39,468 bases of DNA from Chloroflexota bacterium (GTDB taxonomy: Bacteria > Chloroflexota > Anaerolineae > Aggregatilineales > UBA3940), in NCBI GenBank assembly GCA_010092885.1, contig JAADYX010000046.1, forward strand, positions 1-39,468. The letters are read 5' to 3'. Each line of letters opens with the position of its first letter. The first letter of the stretch is position 1. Shown piece by piece: positions 32,926-39,468 of this stretch. Below the pieces are notes generated by a model, which was not told the DNA's origin, searched no databases, and saw only the letters and a list, made by a program, of their open reading frames with translations. Made by a program: the position numbers and the translations under genes.

Positions 32926-34143
32926 CGCATTCGACAGATCATCGCCGTGTTGGATCATATACGTCGGGATATTGGCCCCAGCAGACTGCATCGCGATCCG
33001 CCGCGCACCGGGGCGCCCCCCAAAGGTCTCGGCATCAACAACGACGGCTACCATCTGTAAACCACGTGCTGCGAATTCCTGTGCCACATCGACCCACCCA
33101 TTGCGGGTGGATGGGGTGATCATGATCACGGTGGTACCGCGCGAGAGGATATCTGCCTCCCCGCGCAGCAGATGATCAAACGGCAGTGTGCCTTCAGCAC
33201 GCAGCACGGCCAATGTCTCCAGAATCTTGTTGAGCTGGCGTCCCCCACGGTCCACCTGTAGATACTCACGCCGCTGTGCATGCGCCACAAATCCGACTGC
33301 CCGGTCCTTCATCAGGAAGAGCCGCGCTAAAGAAGCCGCCGCTGTGATCGCGTACTCTTCTGTTGTGGGCGGTAGATAGGGCGGCGTGGTCAGCGCTTCT
33401 GCAGCGGACTCGCCAGTGTGTACGCTTTTCTCAGCATCCAGCATGATCCACAGATCGGAAAGCGGATCCAGCTCAAACTCCTTGACGAGCAGGCGCTGCT
33501 TGCGCGCGGTGCTGCGCCAGTGGATACGGTTCAGGCTGTCGCCAGGCATATAGTCCCGGATGCCAGCAGCATTGGTGGTCACATAGTGCGTACGTTGGCG
33601 AAGCGCGTCACCCCCCGGCAGCGGACCGGCCGGCAGTTGAAAGCCGCCCACATCGATGGTCTGCGGATAGACGATCAGGCGGGAGGTTTGCGGCAGGTCG
33701 CGCTCGAGCTGGAAGAGGCCAAACGGATCGCCTGTGGCAACCTTCATCGGACCGAGCACGAACTCACCCCGGCGGGAGCACAGCGTTTCGATCTCACGGA
33801 CGGCGGACTCTTTGGGCGGCAGGCTGCTGATCACATGGCTGGCGTGGTGCCCCGGCAGGCTCGACGAATCATAGATCTCCAGCCAGAGTTTGGGCAGTGG
33901 GCCGGTATTGGTCACGATGAAGGTCTCTTTGAGCGTACTGCCGACCTGTGCCCGGCGGGCCTGTGCCCGTCGCCGGATGCTCAACCAGTTTGCACTGCCC
34001 CATGCCCACGCCAGGGCAAACACCATCAGGCCGATGAATGCATACCCCACGTTGAAGAAAAACGCTTGCCCGGTGATGAGCCCGGCCAACAGGCTCACCG
34101 CAATGATCAGATAGACCGCGTTCCGCCGCCGGTCGTCCATCAT
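32914..34143 (-). CDS. DUF58 domain protein
   Basis: A 409-residue protein with two N-terminal membrane helices (about 10-50), then a beta-rich region and the DUF58 domain. The DUF58 signature is clear in IRDYMPGDSLNRIHWRSTARKQRLLVKEFE; vWA-like segments LWIMLDAEKS and TTVIMITPS lie in the C-terminal half. DUF58 proteins are regularly encoded next to MoxR ATPases, and the pair is thought to help assemble or mature other envelope or secreted complexes. The ATG overlaps the MoxR stop by one base. Related genes of the same general cluster (RDD and SpoIIM families) occur 3 kb away. Confidence 0.92.
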   Translation of the reverse strand: MMDDRRRNAVYLIIAVSLLAGLITGQAFFFNVGYAFIGLMVFALAWAWGSANWLSIRRRAQARRAQVGSTLKETFIVTNTGPLPKLWLEIYDSSSLPGHHASHVISSLPPKESAVREIETLCSRRGEFVLGPMKVATGDPFGLFQLERDLPQTSRLIVYPQTIDVGGFQLPAGPLPGGDALRQRTHYVTTNAAGIRDYMPGDSLNRIHWRSTARKQRLLVKEFELDPLSDLWIMLDAEKSVHTGESAAEALTTPPYLPPTTEEYAITAAASLARLFLMKDRAVGFVAHAQRREYLQVDRGGRQLNKILETLAVLRAEGTLPFDHLLRGEADILSRGTTVIMITPSTRNGWVDVAQEFAARGLQMVAVVVDAETFGGRPGARRIAMQSAGANIPTYMIQHGDDLSNALSG

Positions 34144-35105
34144 TACCGCATTCCCAACGTGGCACCCGGCACAGGAGTCCGGCGCAGGATATCGGCGATG
34201 ATGTTCTCAGCATTGACGGTCATATCGGTGATGCGGGCGGTGCGCCCCACAATGATCCGGTGAGCCAGTGTGGATTCCGCCATGTCTTTCACATCATCGG
34301 GCAGCACATGATCGCGACCGGCAAGCACGGCACGTGCCTGGCAGGCTCGGTACAGGGACAGACTTCCGCGCGGGCTGGCCCCGAGATAGACGGCGTCGTG
34401 GTGGCGGGTGGCGGTCACCAGATCGACGATGTAGCGTTTCACCTGGTTATCGAGATAGACCGACCTAACCTCTTCCTGAGCACGCAACAGCTGGTCTACC
34501 GAGACAACCTGCTCAATTGACTCAACCGGGTGTTGGTACTGCTGTGCGTCTAAGATCGCGAGTTCCTCGTTTGGTTCCGGGTAGCCGAGATGGATGCGCA
34601 GCAGGAAGCGGTCCAGCTGGGCTTCCGGCAGGGGGAACGTGCCTTCATACTCAATCGGGTTCTGTGTCGCCATCACCATAAACGGACGCGCCAGCTCGTA
34701 CGTCGTGCCATCCGCCGTGACCTGATACTCTTCCATGGCCTCCAACAGGGCAGACTGAGTCTTGGGTGTTGTGCGGTTGATCTCGTCAGCCAGCACGATC
34801 TGAGCCATCAGCGGCCCAGAGCGGAACTCAAATTCCTGGGTGCGCTGGTTGAAGATCGACACACCTGTGATATCGCTGGGCAGCATATCCGGTGTGAACT
34901 GAATACGGCTGAAGCTGCACCCGATCGAACGGGCAAGTGCTTTGGCCAGCATGGTCTTGCCTACACCCGGCACATCCTCGATCAGCAGGTGGCCTTCACA
35001 CAGCAGGCCGATGACAGTCAGCATGATCTCGCGCTTCTTACCAATGATCACCTGGCTTACATTGCGAACAATACGTTCACCAACGGTCTGGGCGGTTGAC
35101 GACAT
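34143..35105 (-). CDS. MoxR family AAA+ ATPase
   Basis: A 320-residue AAA+ ATPase. Walker [17 protein letters not shown] near residues 40-55, Walker [25 protein letters not shown] near 107-130, sensor 1 in [25 protein letters not shown] with the Arg finger, and the C-terminal lid [14 protein letters not shown] are all present. MoxR ATPases act as chaperones in assembly of metal enzymes or envelope protein complexes with partner vWA/DUF58 proteins. AAGGAGA lies 7 bases before the ATG. On the minus strand a TACAAT box lies about 30 bp upstream. It is translationally coupled to DUF58. Confidence 0.95.
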   Translation of the reverse strand: MSSTAQTVGERIVRNVSQVIIGKKREIMLTVIGLLCEGHLLIEDVPGVGKTMLAKALARSIGCSFSRIQFTPDMLPSDITGVSIFNQRTQEFEFRSGPLMAQIVLADEINRTTPKTQSALLEAMEEYQVTADGTTYELARPFMVMATQNPIEYEGTFPLPEAQLDRFLLRIHLGYPEPNEELAILDAQQYQHPVESIEQVVSVDQLLRAQEEVRSVYLDNQVKRYIVDLVTATRHHDAVYLGASPRGSLSLYRACQARAVLAGRDHVLPDDVKDMAESTLAHRIIVGRTARITDMTVNAENIIADILRRTPVPGATLGMR

Positions 35106-35175
35106 TCGGGTCTCCTTTTCTCACCACATGCACGGATTGTATCAGAAACGGGTTAACAATTGTGAAAGCATATGG

Positions 35176-35203
35176 TTGACGTAGGGGATCCATACGCTAT
35201 AAT
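35176..35203 (+). promoter_or_regulatory. Sigma-70-like promoter for tRNA-Lys
   Basis: TTGACG (35176-35181, five of six) and TATAAT (35198-35203, perfect) are separated by 16 bp. The predicted start lies about 7 bases upstream of the mature tRNA 5' end. This is the cleanest promoter in the window. Confidence 0.8.
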
Positions 35204-35216
35204 ACGAGCACTCTAC

Positions 35217-35290
<74 letters not shown>

Positions 35291-35295
35291 TACGC

Positions 35296-35323
35296 GAGGT
35301 CACCCCTACCGGTGACCTCTTTT
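35296..35323 (+). terminator. Intrinsic terminator after tRNA-Lys
   Basis: GAGGTCACC (35296-35304) pairs perfectly with GGTGACCTC (35311-35319) over the loop CCTACC, followed by TTTT (35320-35323). This is a classic rho-independent terminator just after the tRNA, 14 bp before the UbiA-like start codon, so it could also reduce read-through into that gene. Confidence 0.85.
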
Positions 35324-35337
35324 GTGTGGAGGGCTGC

Positions 35338-36215
35338 ATGGCGTTGATCAAGGGTCTGTGGGGCATCGCACGCCCCAATCAGGTAGTGTCCGTGCTGATG
35401 GTGTTTATCCTTGGCATACTCGGGGCGTGGGCGTTGGGTGGCCAGCCGGCTGTCGTGCCCGTGGTGTGGGCAACAGCCATCGTACTGCTGCTGACTGTGT
35501 CCATCCACTACGTGAATGAATACGCTGACGTTGAAACCGACAGCCTGACTGAGCGCACACCGTACTCCGGCGGGAGTGGCGTCCTGCCAAGCGGTGCGGT
35601 GCCGCGCGACGTGGTGATGCCATCCTTGGGGTTGTGGGCCTCATCCTCCAACTGACCGCCGTGCTGGTGGGAATTCATCCCGCCAGCGCGTTTGCTGTTA
35701 TGGCGTTCATTGCTGCAGCAGGTTGGGCCTATTCGCTGCCGCCCGTGGCGCTTTCCTGGCGAGGCCTAGGCGAGATCGACAATGCGCTGCTGGGCGGCAT
35801 GATCATGCCGGTGTACGGCTACCTGATCGTGGATCCATTCATCAGCCCGGTGTTCCTGCTGGCATGCGTCCCCTTTGTCGTCCTGGATTTCACCAACCTG
35901 ATGGCCACCACCTGGCCGGATCGCAAAGCGGACGCAGCAGTCGGCAAGTTCACACTGGTGACCCGCCGGTCTGTGCCGCAGCTGCGGCGTCTTTTCCGGG
36001 TGCTTGTCGTTGTGGGGTATACACTTGTGCCGCTTGTGGGTCTGTTGGGCGTGCCGCTGCCCGTCGTTGTCGGCAGTATGCTCGCGCTGCCCCTGTCGAT
36101 CTGGGCAGTTCGGACCTATACCCGGCAGGAAGACCCCACACCCGCTGTCTGGGCGATGGTGGTGATGTTGGTCGGGCAGTTAGGTGGCTGGTTCATCACA
36201 GCCGCATTTGTGTGA
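35338..36215 (+). pseudogene. UbiA-family prenyltransferase (MenA-like) split by a frameshift
   Basis: Two adjacent frames together encode one UbiA-type intramembrane prenyltransferase of about 292 residues. The first frame starts at ATG 35338 (GGAGGG 4 bases before it) and carries IARPNQVVSVLMVF and the first Asp-rich motif NEYADVETDSLTERTPYSGG. It runs out of frame near 35631, reaching a stop at 35655. The second frame continues with VVGLILQLTAVLVGIHP and carries the second Asp-rich motif TTWPDRKADAAVGKFTL. Adding one G to the GGGG run at 35628-35631 joins them seamlessly. UbiA proteins attach prenyl chains to aromatic rings, as in menaquinone synthesis. Either a sequencing error, a genuine mutation or recoding explains the break; an error in the G run is most likely. 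Confidence 0.8.
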
Positions 36216-36232
36216 GCCCTACACGCACACGA

Positions 36233-36238
36233 TAGAAT
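36233..36238 (+). promoter_or_regulatory. -10-like box before the CYTH gene
   Basis: TAGAAT lies about 45 bases upstream of the GTG start of the CYTH gene, in the 67-bp spacer after the UbiA-like gene. The nearest -35-like sequence, TTGTGT, is 19 bp away and weak, so this is a tentative promoter. Confidence 0.25.
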
Positions 36239-36282
36239 CCTAGTGAGGAGAGAAGAAACAAACCCGGTAAGGATGGACTTTC

Positions 36283-36897
36283 GTGCCCGATATCGAAGAG
36301 ATCGAAGTTAAATTCGTGCTGCCCGACCTGGATGCCATGCGTGAGCGCCTGCGTGAGCTGGGGGCGCGCCCGCGTGGGCAGTACCACGAATTCAATATCC
36401 GGCTTGATGATCCTGACGGCAGCCTGGATGAGCGCAACATCCAACTGCGCGTCCGCCGCGCGGTGGAGGGTCAAGATACCTTCAGCAAGCTGACGGTGAA
36501 AACGCCATCGGCTGACAGCGACCCCGCCTTTAAGATACGCCGCGAGATCGAAACCCTCGTCGACGATTACGATGCCTTGGTCGCCACACTGGAATTCCTG
36601 GGCTACACACCCTACTGGCGCTACGAAAAATATCGCGAGAAGCTCACACTTGGCGAGGTGGAGATCTGCCTGGATCGGGTGCCGATCGGCCAGTTCATGG
36701 AGCTTGAGGGCCCCAAGGAGGCAATCCGGGAGGTGGCCAGCCTTATTGGTCTGAGCATGTCCGAGAGCCTGACGCACAGCTACAGCAAGCTCTTCCGCCG
36801 GGCCTGTGATGCGCTCGGCCTGGAACATGGGGATCTGACATTCGAAGCACTGCGGGGCGTAACCATCGACCCGCAGCTCTTTTTTGAGATGGCTTAA
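36283..36897 (+). CDS. CYTH domain protein (class IV adenylate cyclase/triphosphatase-like)
   Basis: A 204-residue cytoplasmic protein. The CYTH signature ExExK is seen as EIEVK at residues 6-10. Further strands of the triphosphate tunnel carry conserved charged residues: IQLRVRRA, FSKLTVKTP, FKIRREIET, RYEKYREKLTL, EVEICLDRVP and FMELEGP. CYTH enzymes act on triphosphates: thiamine triphosphatase, inorganic triphosphatase or CyaB-type adenylate cyclase. Length and EKYREKLTL style fit the CyaB group, but the reaction is not certain. The start is GTG 36283 with AAGGATGG upstream. It lies 3 bp before the Ppx/GppA-like HD gene. CYTH proteins often occur with polyphosphate-linked partners. Confidence 0.9.
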   Translation: MPDIEEIEVKFVLPDLDAMRERLRELGARPRGQYHEFNIRLDDPDGSLDERNIQLRVRRAVEGQDTFSKLTVKTPSADSDPAFKIRREIETLVDDYDALVATLEFLGYTPYWRYEKYREKLTLGEVEICLDRVPIGQFMELEGPKEAIREVASLIGLSMSESLTHSYSKLFRRACDALGLEHGDLTFEALRGVTIDPQLFFEMA

Positions 36898-36900
36898 CGC

Positions 36901-37494
36901 ATGGCCGTACTGACCGAACCCCTGACGGTGGATGCGCTGTGTGAGCACCATCATGTAGACGAAAAACATGGTCACTGCGTAGGCTGCCACGCGGCTGCTC
37001 TGTTCCGGCTGACGGCACACATCCACAGCCTTGACAGGGAGCTGGCGGAGATCGCCTATTACAGCGGCCTGCTGCACAATGTGGCCAAAGCAGCAGGCAA
37101 GAAGGGGCATCACAAGCGTGGGCGCGATATCCTGCTTACCACGCCGCTGGAAGGCTTCAGTGAGAACGAACAGCAGATGATGGCGCTGGCAGCATATTTC
37201 CATCGCAAAAAGTGGAAGCGCGAAAAGCTGGAAACGGAGATCAGCTATCATTTGCTGCCGCGCCGTTTGCGTGAGCCTGCCCTGCTGGTCGCCTCGCTGG
37301 TGCGCCTGGCTGATGGCCTGGACCACTCACGCACGCAGGCCTCACAGATCGCCGACTATGAGCTGCCTACCACCGGGCCGGGGATCGTGTGGGTGGCAGG
37401 TCCACAAGCGGAAAAGGATGCTCGCAAGGCAAACAAGAAGGCAGATATGTGGTCAGCGCTGGTTGGGCTCCCGTTGGTGGTTCAACCGGTCTGA
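36901..37494 (+). CDS. Stand-alone Ppx/GppA C-terminal HD-like protein
   Basis: A 197-residue protein that resembles the C-terminal HD domain of exopolyphosphatase/guanosine pentaphosphatase (Ppx/GppA). Evidence: the stretch HCVGCHAAALF, then EIAYYSGLLHNVAK, KGHHKRGRDIL, FSENEQQMMALAAYFHRK, and LVASLVRLADGLDHSRTQA, which in order match the Ppx HD domain. The HD pair reads His 59-Asn 60, so the metal-binding Asp is lost. The catalytic N-terminal actin-like domain of Ppx is absent. It probably binds a ligand, possibly polyphosphate or (p)ppGpp, instead of hydrolysing it; this is inference. It is 3 bp downstream of the CYTH gene and likely co-translated. Confidence 0.8.
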   Translation: MAVLTEPLTVDALCEHHHVDEKHGHCVGCHAAALFRLTAHIHSLDRELAEIAYYSGLLHNVAKAAGKKGHHKRGRDILLTTPLEGFSENEQQMMALAAYFHRKKWKREKLETEISYHLLPRRLREPALLVASLVRLADGLDHSRTQASQIADYELPTTGPGIVWVAGPQAEKDARKANKKADMWSALVGLPLVVQPV

Positions 37495-37501
37495 ACAGGG
37501 C

Positions 37502-37544
37502 TTGGCCACGCCTCCGCTTCAATGGCGGGTCCCGGTGTGGCCAA
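37502..37544. terminator. Hairpin between convergent HD-like and RDD genes
   Basis: TTGGCCACGCC (37502-37512) pairs with GGTGTGGCCAA (37534-37544) with one G-T wobble, over a 21-base loop that itself has a short stem. It fills the 53-bp gap between two converging genes and could end transcription in both directions, although no U-tract is present. Confidence 0.5.
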
Positions 37545-37547
37545 ACG

Positions 37548-38348
37548 CTAGCGGCTTTCCTGCTGCCTGCGCCACGTATCCAGGACTTCGGCCAGCCAGC
37601 GCTCAATGCTGGCGATGTGCATGGTAGGCACATCCTCCTCGCCAAGCCGCTCTCGGATGCGCGCCATGATCCGGCAGGCCACGATCTCCCGGTTGGTCAG
37701 GTCCCCGCGCCGTTTGAGATAGTCCTCGATGAGCGCCGCATCCTGTTCAGTAAGCTGGCCAACGCGCGTCTCTTCTGTCACGAAGTAGTACTTGGGGTTT
37801 TCGACCGCTTTGGCAGATTGTTCCTTACGCAGGCTTTTGAGGCTCACCTCCCCCTCATCGAAGACAACCAGCGTTCCGGCGGCTAGGTCGCCCAGCCGCC
37901 TCGCCTGCGGATTGACAAACATCGTGATCACCCCCGCGCCGTACGCCGTCGGCAGCAGATCCACAATGCGGACCAGGTTGCGAATGACAGCTTCCGTGAA
38001 GCCCGCGGGCAGGCCGTCCACCCGTATGACGCGCACACGCAGCAGACGCTTACCGGGTGACTGCCCATTCCACAGCGTTTCAAACACGATGAAGTAGCCC
38101 CACAGCAGGAAAAACGCGATGAGACCGACCACGGCCAGCACAATCCCCCCCTGCGTCTCGATTAACGTCTCGATATCCGGAGCGAGGGCCAACGCGATAA
38201 AGAAGCCTGCGCCGTAGAGCAGCACGTACAGCACGAGTAGGATCACGTGATCGACCATGGCTGCCATGAAACGCGTGCCCAGCCCGGCAACCTCATAGCC
38301 AAACGCGACGTTTTCCGGTGTTTCTATCTGGAGGAGTTCTTCCTGCAC
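37548..38348 (-). CDS. RDD family membrane protein
   Basis: A 266-residue membrane protein. The RDD domain occupies about residues 20-160, with LGTRFMAAMVDHVILLVLYVLLYG (the Arg and Asp of the family), a second helix IVLAVVGLIAFFLLWGYFIVFETLW, then GQSPGKRLLRVRVI and a third helical part VIRNLVRIVDLLPTAYGAGVITMFVNPQARRLGDLAAGTLVV. The last 100 residues are cytoplasmic and charged. The family has no settled function; it is often encoded with SpoIIM-family and MoxR/DUF58 genes, as here. GTG at 38348 has AAGGA 6 bases upstream and is preferred; ATG at 38369 is possible. It diverges from the SpoIIM-family gene. Confidence 0.85.
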   Translation of the reverse strand: MQEELLQIETPENVAFGYEVAGLGTRFMAAMVDHVILLVLYVLLYGAGFFIALALAPDIETLIETQGGIVLAVVGLIAFFLLWGYFIVFETLWNGQSPGKRLLRVRVIRVDGLPAGFTEAVIRNLVRIVDLLPTAYGAGVITMFVNPQARRLGDLAAGTLVVFDEGEVSLKSLRKEQSAKAVENPKYYFVTEETRVGQLTEQDAALIEDYLKRRGDLTNREIVACRIMARIRERLGEEDVPTMHIASIERWLAEVLDTWRRQQESR

Positions 38349-38384
38349 AGTACGTCCTTGCCATACCATCAATGTTCTGGGCAG

Positions 38385-38392
38385 AGTATAAT
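38385..38392. promoter_or_regulatory. Overlapping divergent -10 boxes between RDD and SpoIIM genes
   Basis: The sequence AGTATAAT holds a perfect plus-strand -10 TATAAT (38387-38392) and a minus-strand TATACT (38385-38390). Both genes could start from the same DNA element in opposite directions, as known for symmetric bidirectional promoters. No clear -35 is present for either side. Confidence 0.45.
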
Positions 38393-38423
38393 GCAGGCAG
38401 TGATAATTGGGTAGGATGCTGTT

Positions 38424-39449
38424 ATGAACCTCGATGAATTCACCGAATCCCGCCAGGCAACCTGGCAGGCACTCAGCGATCTGCTCGACTACAGCCAGCG
38501 CAGCCTGACGCGGCTCAACACAGCTGAAGTCCGCAGGCTGGGCAGCTTGTACCGGGCAGTTACCTCCGATCTCGCATTGGCCCAGCGGGATTTCCCACAG
38601 AGCCGTGTGACCCGGTATCTGAACCAGTTAGTCGGGCGCGCACATGCGTTCATCTATCGCGACGAACCATTCGCGATCAGGCGGCTGCGGCGTTTCATCA
38701 GCCACGACTACCCGAGTTTATTCCGTGAGTCTCTACCGTACTTCCTCATTGCCTTTACGCTGTTTATGGTGCCTGCGATCCTGGCCGGGTTGGCAGTGTG
38801 GATCAATCCGGATGCCGCGTACCTGCTGCTGCCGACCAGCATCAGCGAACAGCTGGTCCCCCTGGTTGAGGGCGGTGAGCTGTGGATCGATATCTCTCCG
38901 GAGCAGAGTCCGGCTGTTGCCTCCTTCATCGCGCGCAACAACATTCAGGTGACATTTTTGGCCTTTGCCGGGGGCATGCTCGCCGGGCTCCTGACGATCT
39001 ACGCCATGGTCTTCAATGGTCTGCTGATCGGCGGGTTGATGGGGCTGACCACCCACTATGGCCTCGGCGGGGAACTGGCCAACTTTGTGATCGGCCACGG
39101 CGTGGTCGAGCTGACTGTGATCTTTATGGCGGGCGGGGCAGGCCTCATGATCGGGTGGGCGATCATCAACCCTGGCCTCAAACGGCGCGGCGATGCGATC
39201 ATCGAAGCGGCAGGCAAGGCCGTGCTGTTGATTGTGGGCTGTGTGCCGCTGCTGTTGGTCGCCGGGATGATCGAAGGGTTCATCTCCGACAGCGCGCTAC
39301 CCTGGCCGGGCAAGTGGGCCGTCGGTCTGCTCAGCGGGGTGCTGCTCTACGGCTACCTGCTGTTCAGCGGGCGCAGCGATCAGGATGAACCCGCTGAGGA
39401 CGATCCGTTCACAATGCTCCTCGACCCTTCAACTCCAGGTAGCGGTTGA
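38424..39449 (+). CDS. SpoIIM/DUF95 family membrane protein
   Basis: A 341-residue membrane protein of the stage II sporulation protein M family. A soluble N-terminal part (about 1-100: WQALSDLLDYSQRSLTRLNTAEVRRLGSLYRAVTSDLALAQ) is followed by about five to six helices including LPYFLIAFTLFMVPAILAGLAVW and GGMLAGLLTIYAMVFNGLLIGGLMGLTTHYG. The conserved FVIGHGVVELTVIFMAGGAGLMIG is the family core. In non-sporulating bacteria this family occurs with RDD, MoxR and DUF58 genes in a membrane-protein cluster of unknown role. The ATG has AGGA 8 bases upstream and TATAAT about 32 bases upstream. Confidence 0.9.
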   Translation: MNLDEFTESRQATWQALSDLLDYSQRSLTRLNTAEVRRLGSLYRAVTSDLALAQRDFPQSRVTRYLNQLVGRAHAFIYRDEPFAIRRLRRFISHDYPSLFRESLPYFLIAFTLFMVPAILAGLAVWINPDAAYLLLPTSISEQLVPLVEGGELWIDISPEQSPAVASFIARNNIQVTFLAFAGGMLAGLLTIYAMVFNGLLIGGLMGLTTHYGLGGELANFVIGHGVVELTVIFMAGGAGLMIGWAIINPGLKRRGDAIIEAAGKAVLLIVGCVPLLLVAGMIEGFISDSALPWPGKWAVGLLSGVLLYGYLLFSGRSDQDEPAEDDPFTMLLDPSTPGSG

Positions 39450-39468
39450 TCACTGACCAGGAAAGCTG
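39409..39468 (-). CDS. Possible 3' end of a minus-strand gene running off the window
   Basis: On the minus strand the last 60 bases read as QLSWSVINRYLELKGRGAL and a TGA stop at 39409-39411. The tract looks protein-like, but it overlaps the end of the SpoIIM-family gene by 41 bp. A gene must lie beyond the window on one strand or the other; this is only a candidate, and no family can be named. Confidence 0.25.
   Translation of the reverse strand, partial: QLSWSVINRYLELKGRGAL

Noticed and set aside
33418-34263. 281-codon open frame on the plus strand
   Set aside because: Antisense to DUF58 and MoxR genes; no recognisable protein features.
35620-35640. Programmed -1 frameshift in the UbiA gene
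   Set aside because: No slippery heptamer and no clear downstream pseudoknot; a missing G in a homopolymer explains the break more simply.
36196-37326. 376-codon open frame on the minus strand
   Set aside because: Antisense to the CYTH and HD-like genes, whose motifs and tight spacing on the plus strand are convincing.

Overview
This window is a gene-dense bacterial chromosome segment of high GC content, with about 41 genes, no gap over about 140 bp between genes, and no sign of phage, transposon or CRISPR. The mix suggests a non-phototrophic Chloroflexota bacterium, probably Anaerolineae-like. The pointers are type 2 isopentenyl-diphosphate isomerase, PknB-type Ser/Thr kinase, Thr/Pro-rich LysM envelope protein, G5/DUF348 lipoprotein, DUF6391-like protein, MoxR/DUF58 and RDD/SpoIIM gene pairs, and many short stop-start overlaps. 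This is inferred from gene content and style only; no 16S or other marker gene is present.

Layout. 1-657 is the end of a crotonase-fold gene. 665-4295 (minus) carries an HTH regulator, a DUF6391-like membrane protein, a shikimate-kinase-like P-loop protein, then (own promoter) upp and a WecA/MraY-like transferase. 4398-6918 (plus) holds a TSUP exporter and an mhqO-mhqD-like quinone/electrophile detoxification pair. 6884-9786 (minus) is a sugar nucleotidyltransferase-like protein, HD protein, LysM protein and small CWC protein. 9924-13933 (plus) is a small beta-repeat protein, ChlI-like AAA+ ATPase, six-TM protein and a receptor-like Ser/Thr kinase. At 13988-15403 acpP and fni diverge. 15411-20252 (minus) is a five-gene metabolic operon: flavin reductase, MOSC, amidohydrolase, glucokinase, HemW. 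20301-23732 (minus) has a GT2, a GT39-like membrane glycosyltransferase and an unknown protein.

23812-32925 (plus) is a surface-glycan region: G5 lipoprotein, a 1049-residue fusion of a glycosidase-like domain to an O-antigen-ligase-like membrane domain, UDP-glucuronate decarboxylase, a second O-antigen-ligase-like protein, GtrA and a GT4. With the adjacent minus-strand GT2/GT39 pair it forms about 12 kb for making, flipping and polymerising a glycan, probably xylose-containing. 32914-35105 (minus) is MoxR-DUF58. A tRNA-Lys(CTT) with a clear promoter and terminator lies at 35217-35290, followed by a frameshifted UbiA prenyltransferase, a CYTH protein and a Ppx/GppA-like HD protein. The window ends with divergent RDD and SpoIIM-family genes.

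The most distinctive features are the glycosidase/ligase fusion whose nucleophile position is His, several enzymes that keep the family scaffold but lose signature catalytic residues (WecA-like, nucleotidyltransferase, HD/Ppx), and a one-base frameshift in the UbiA gene.
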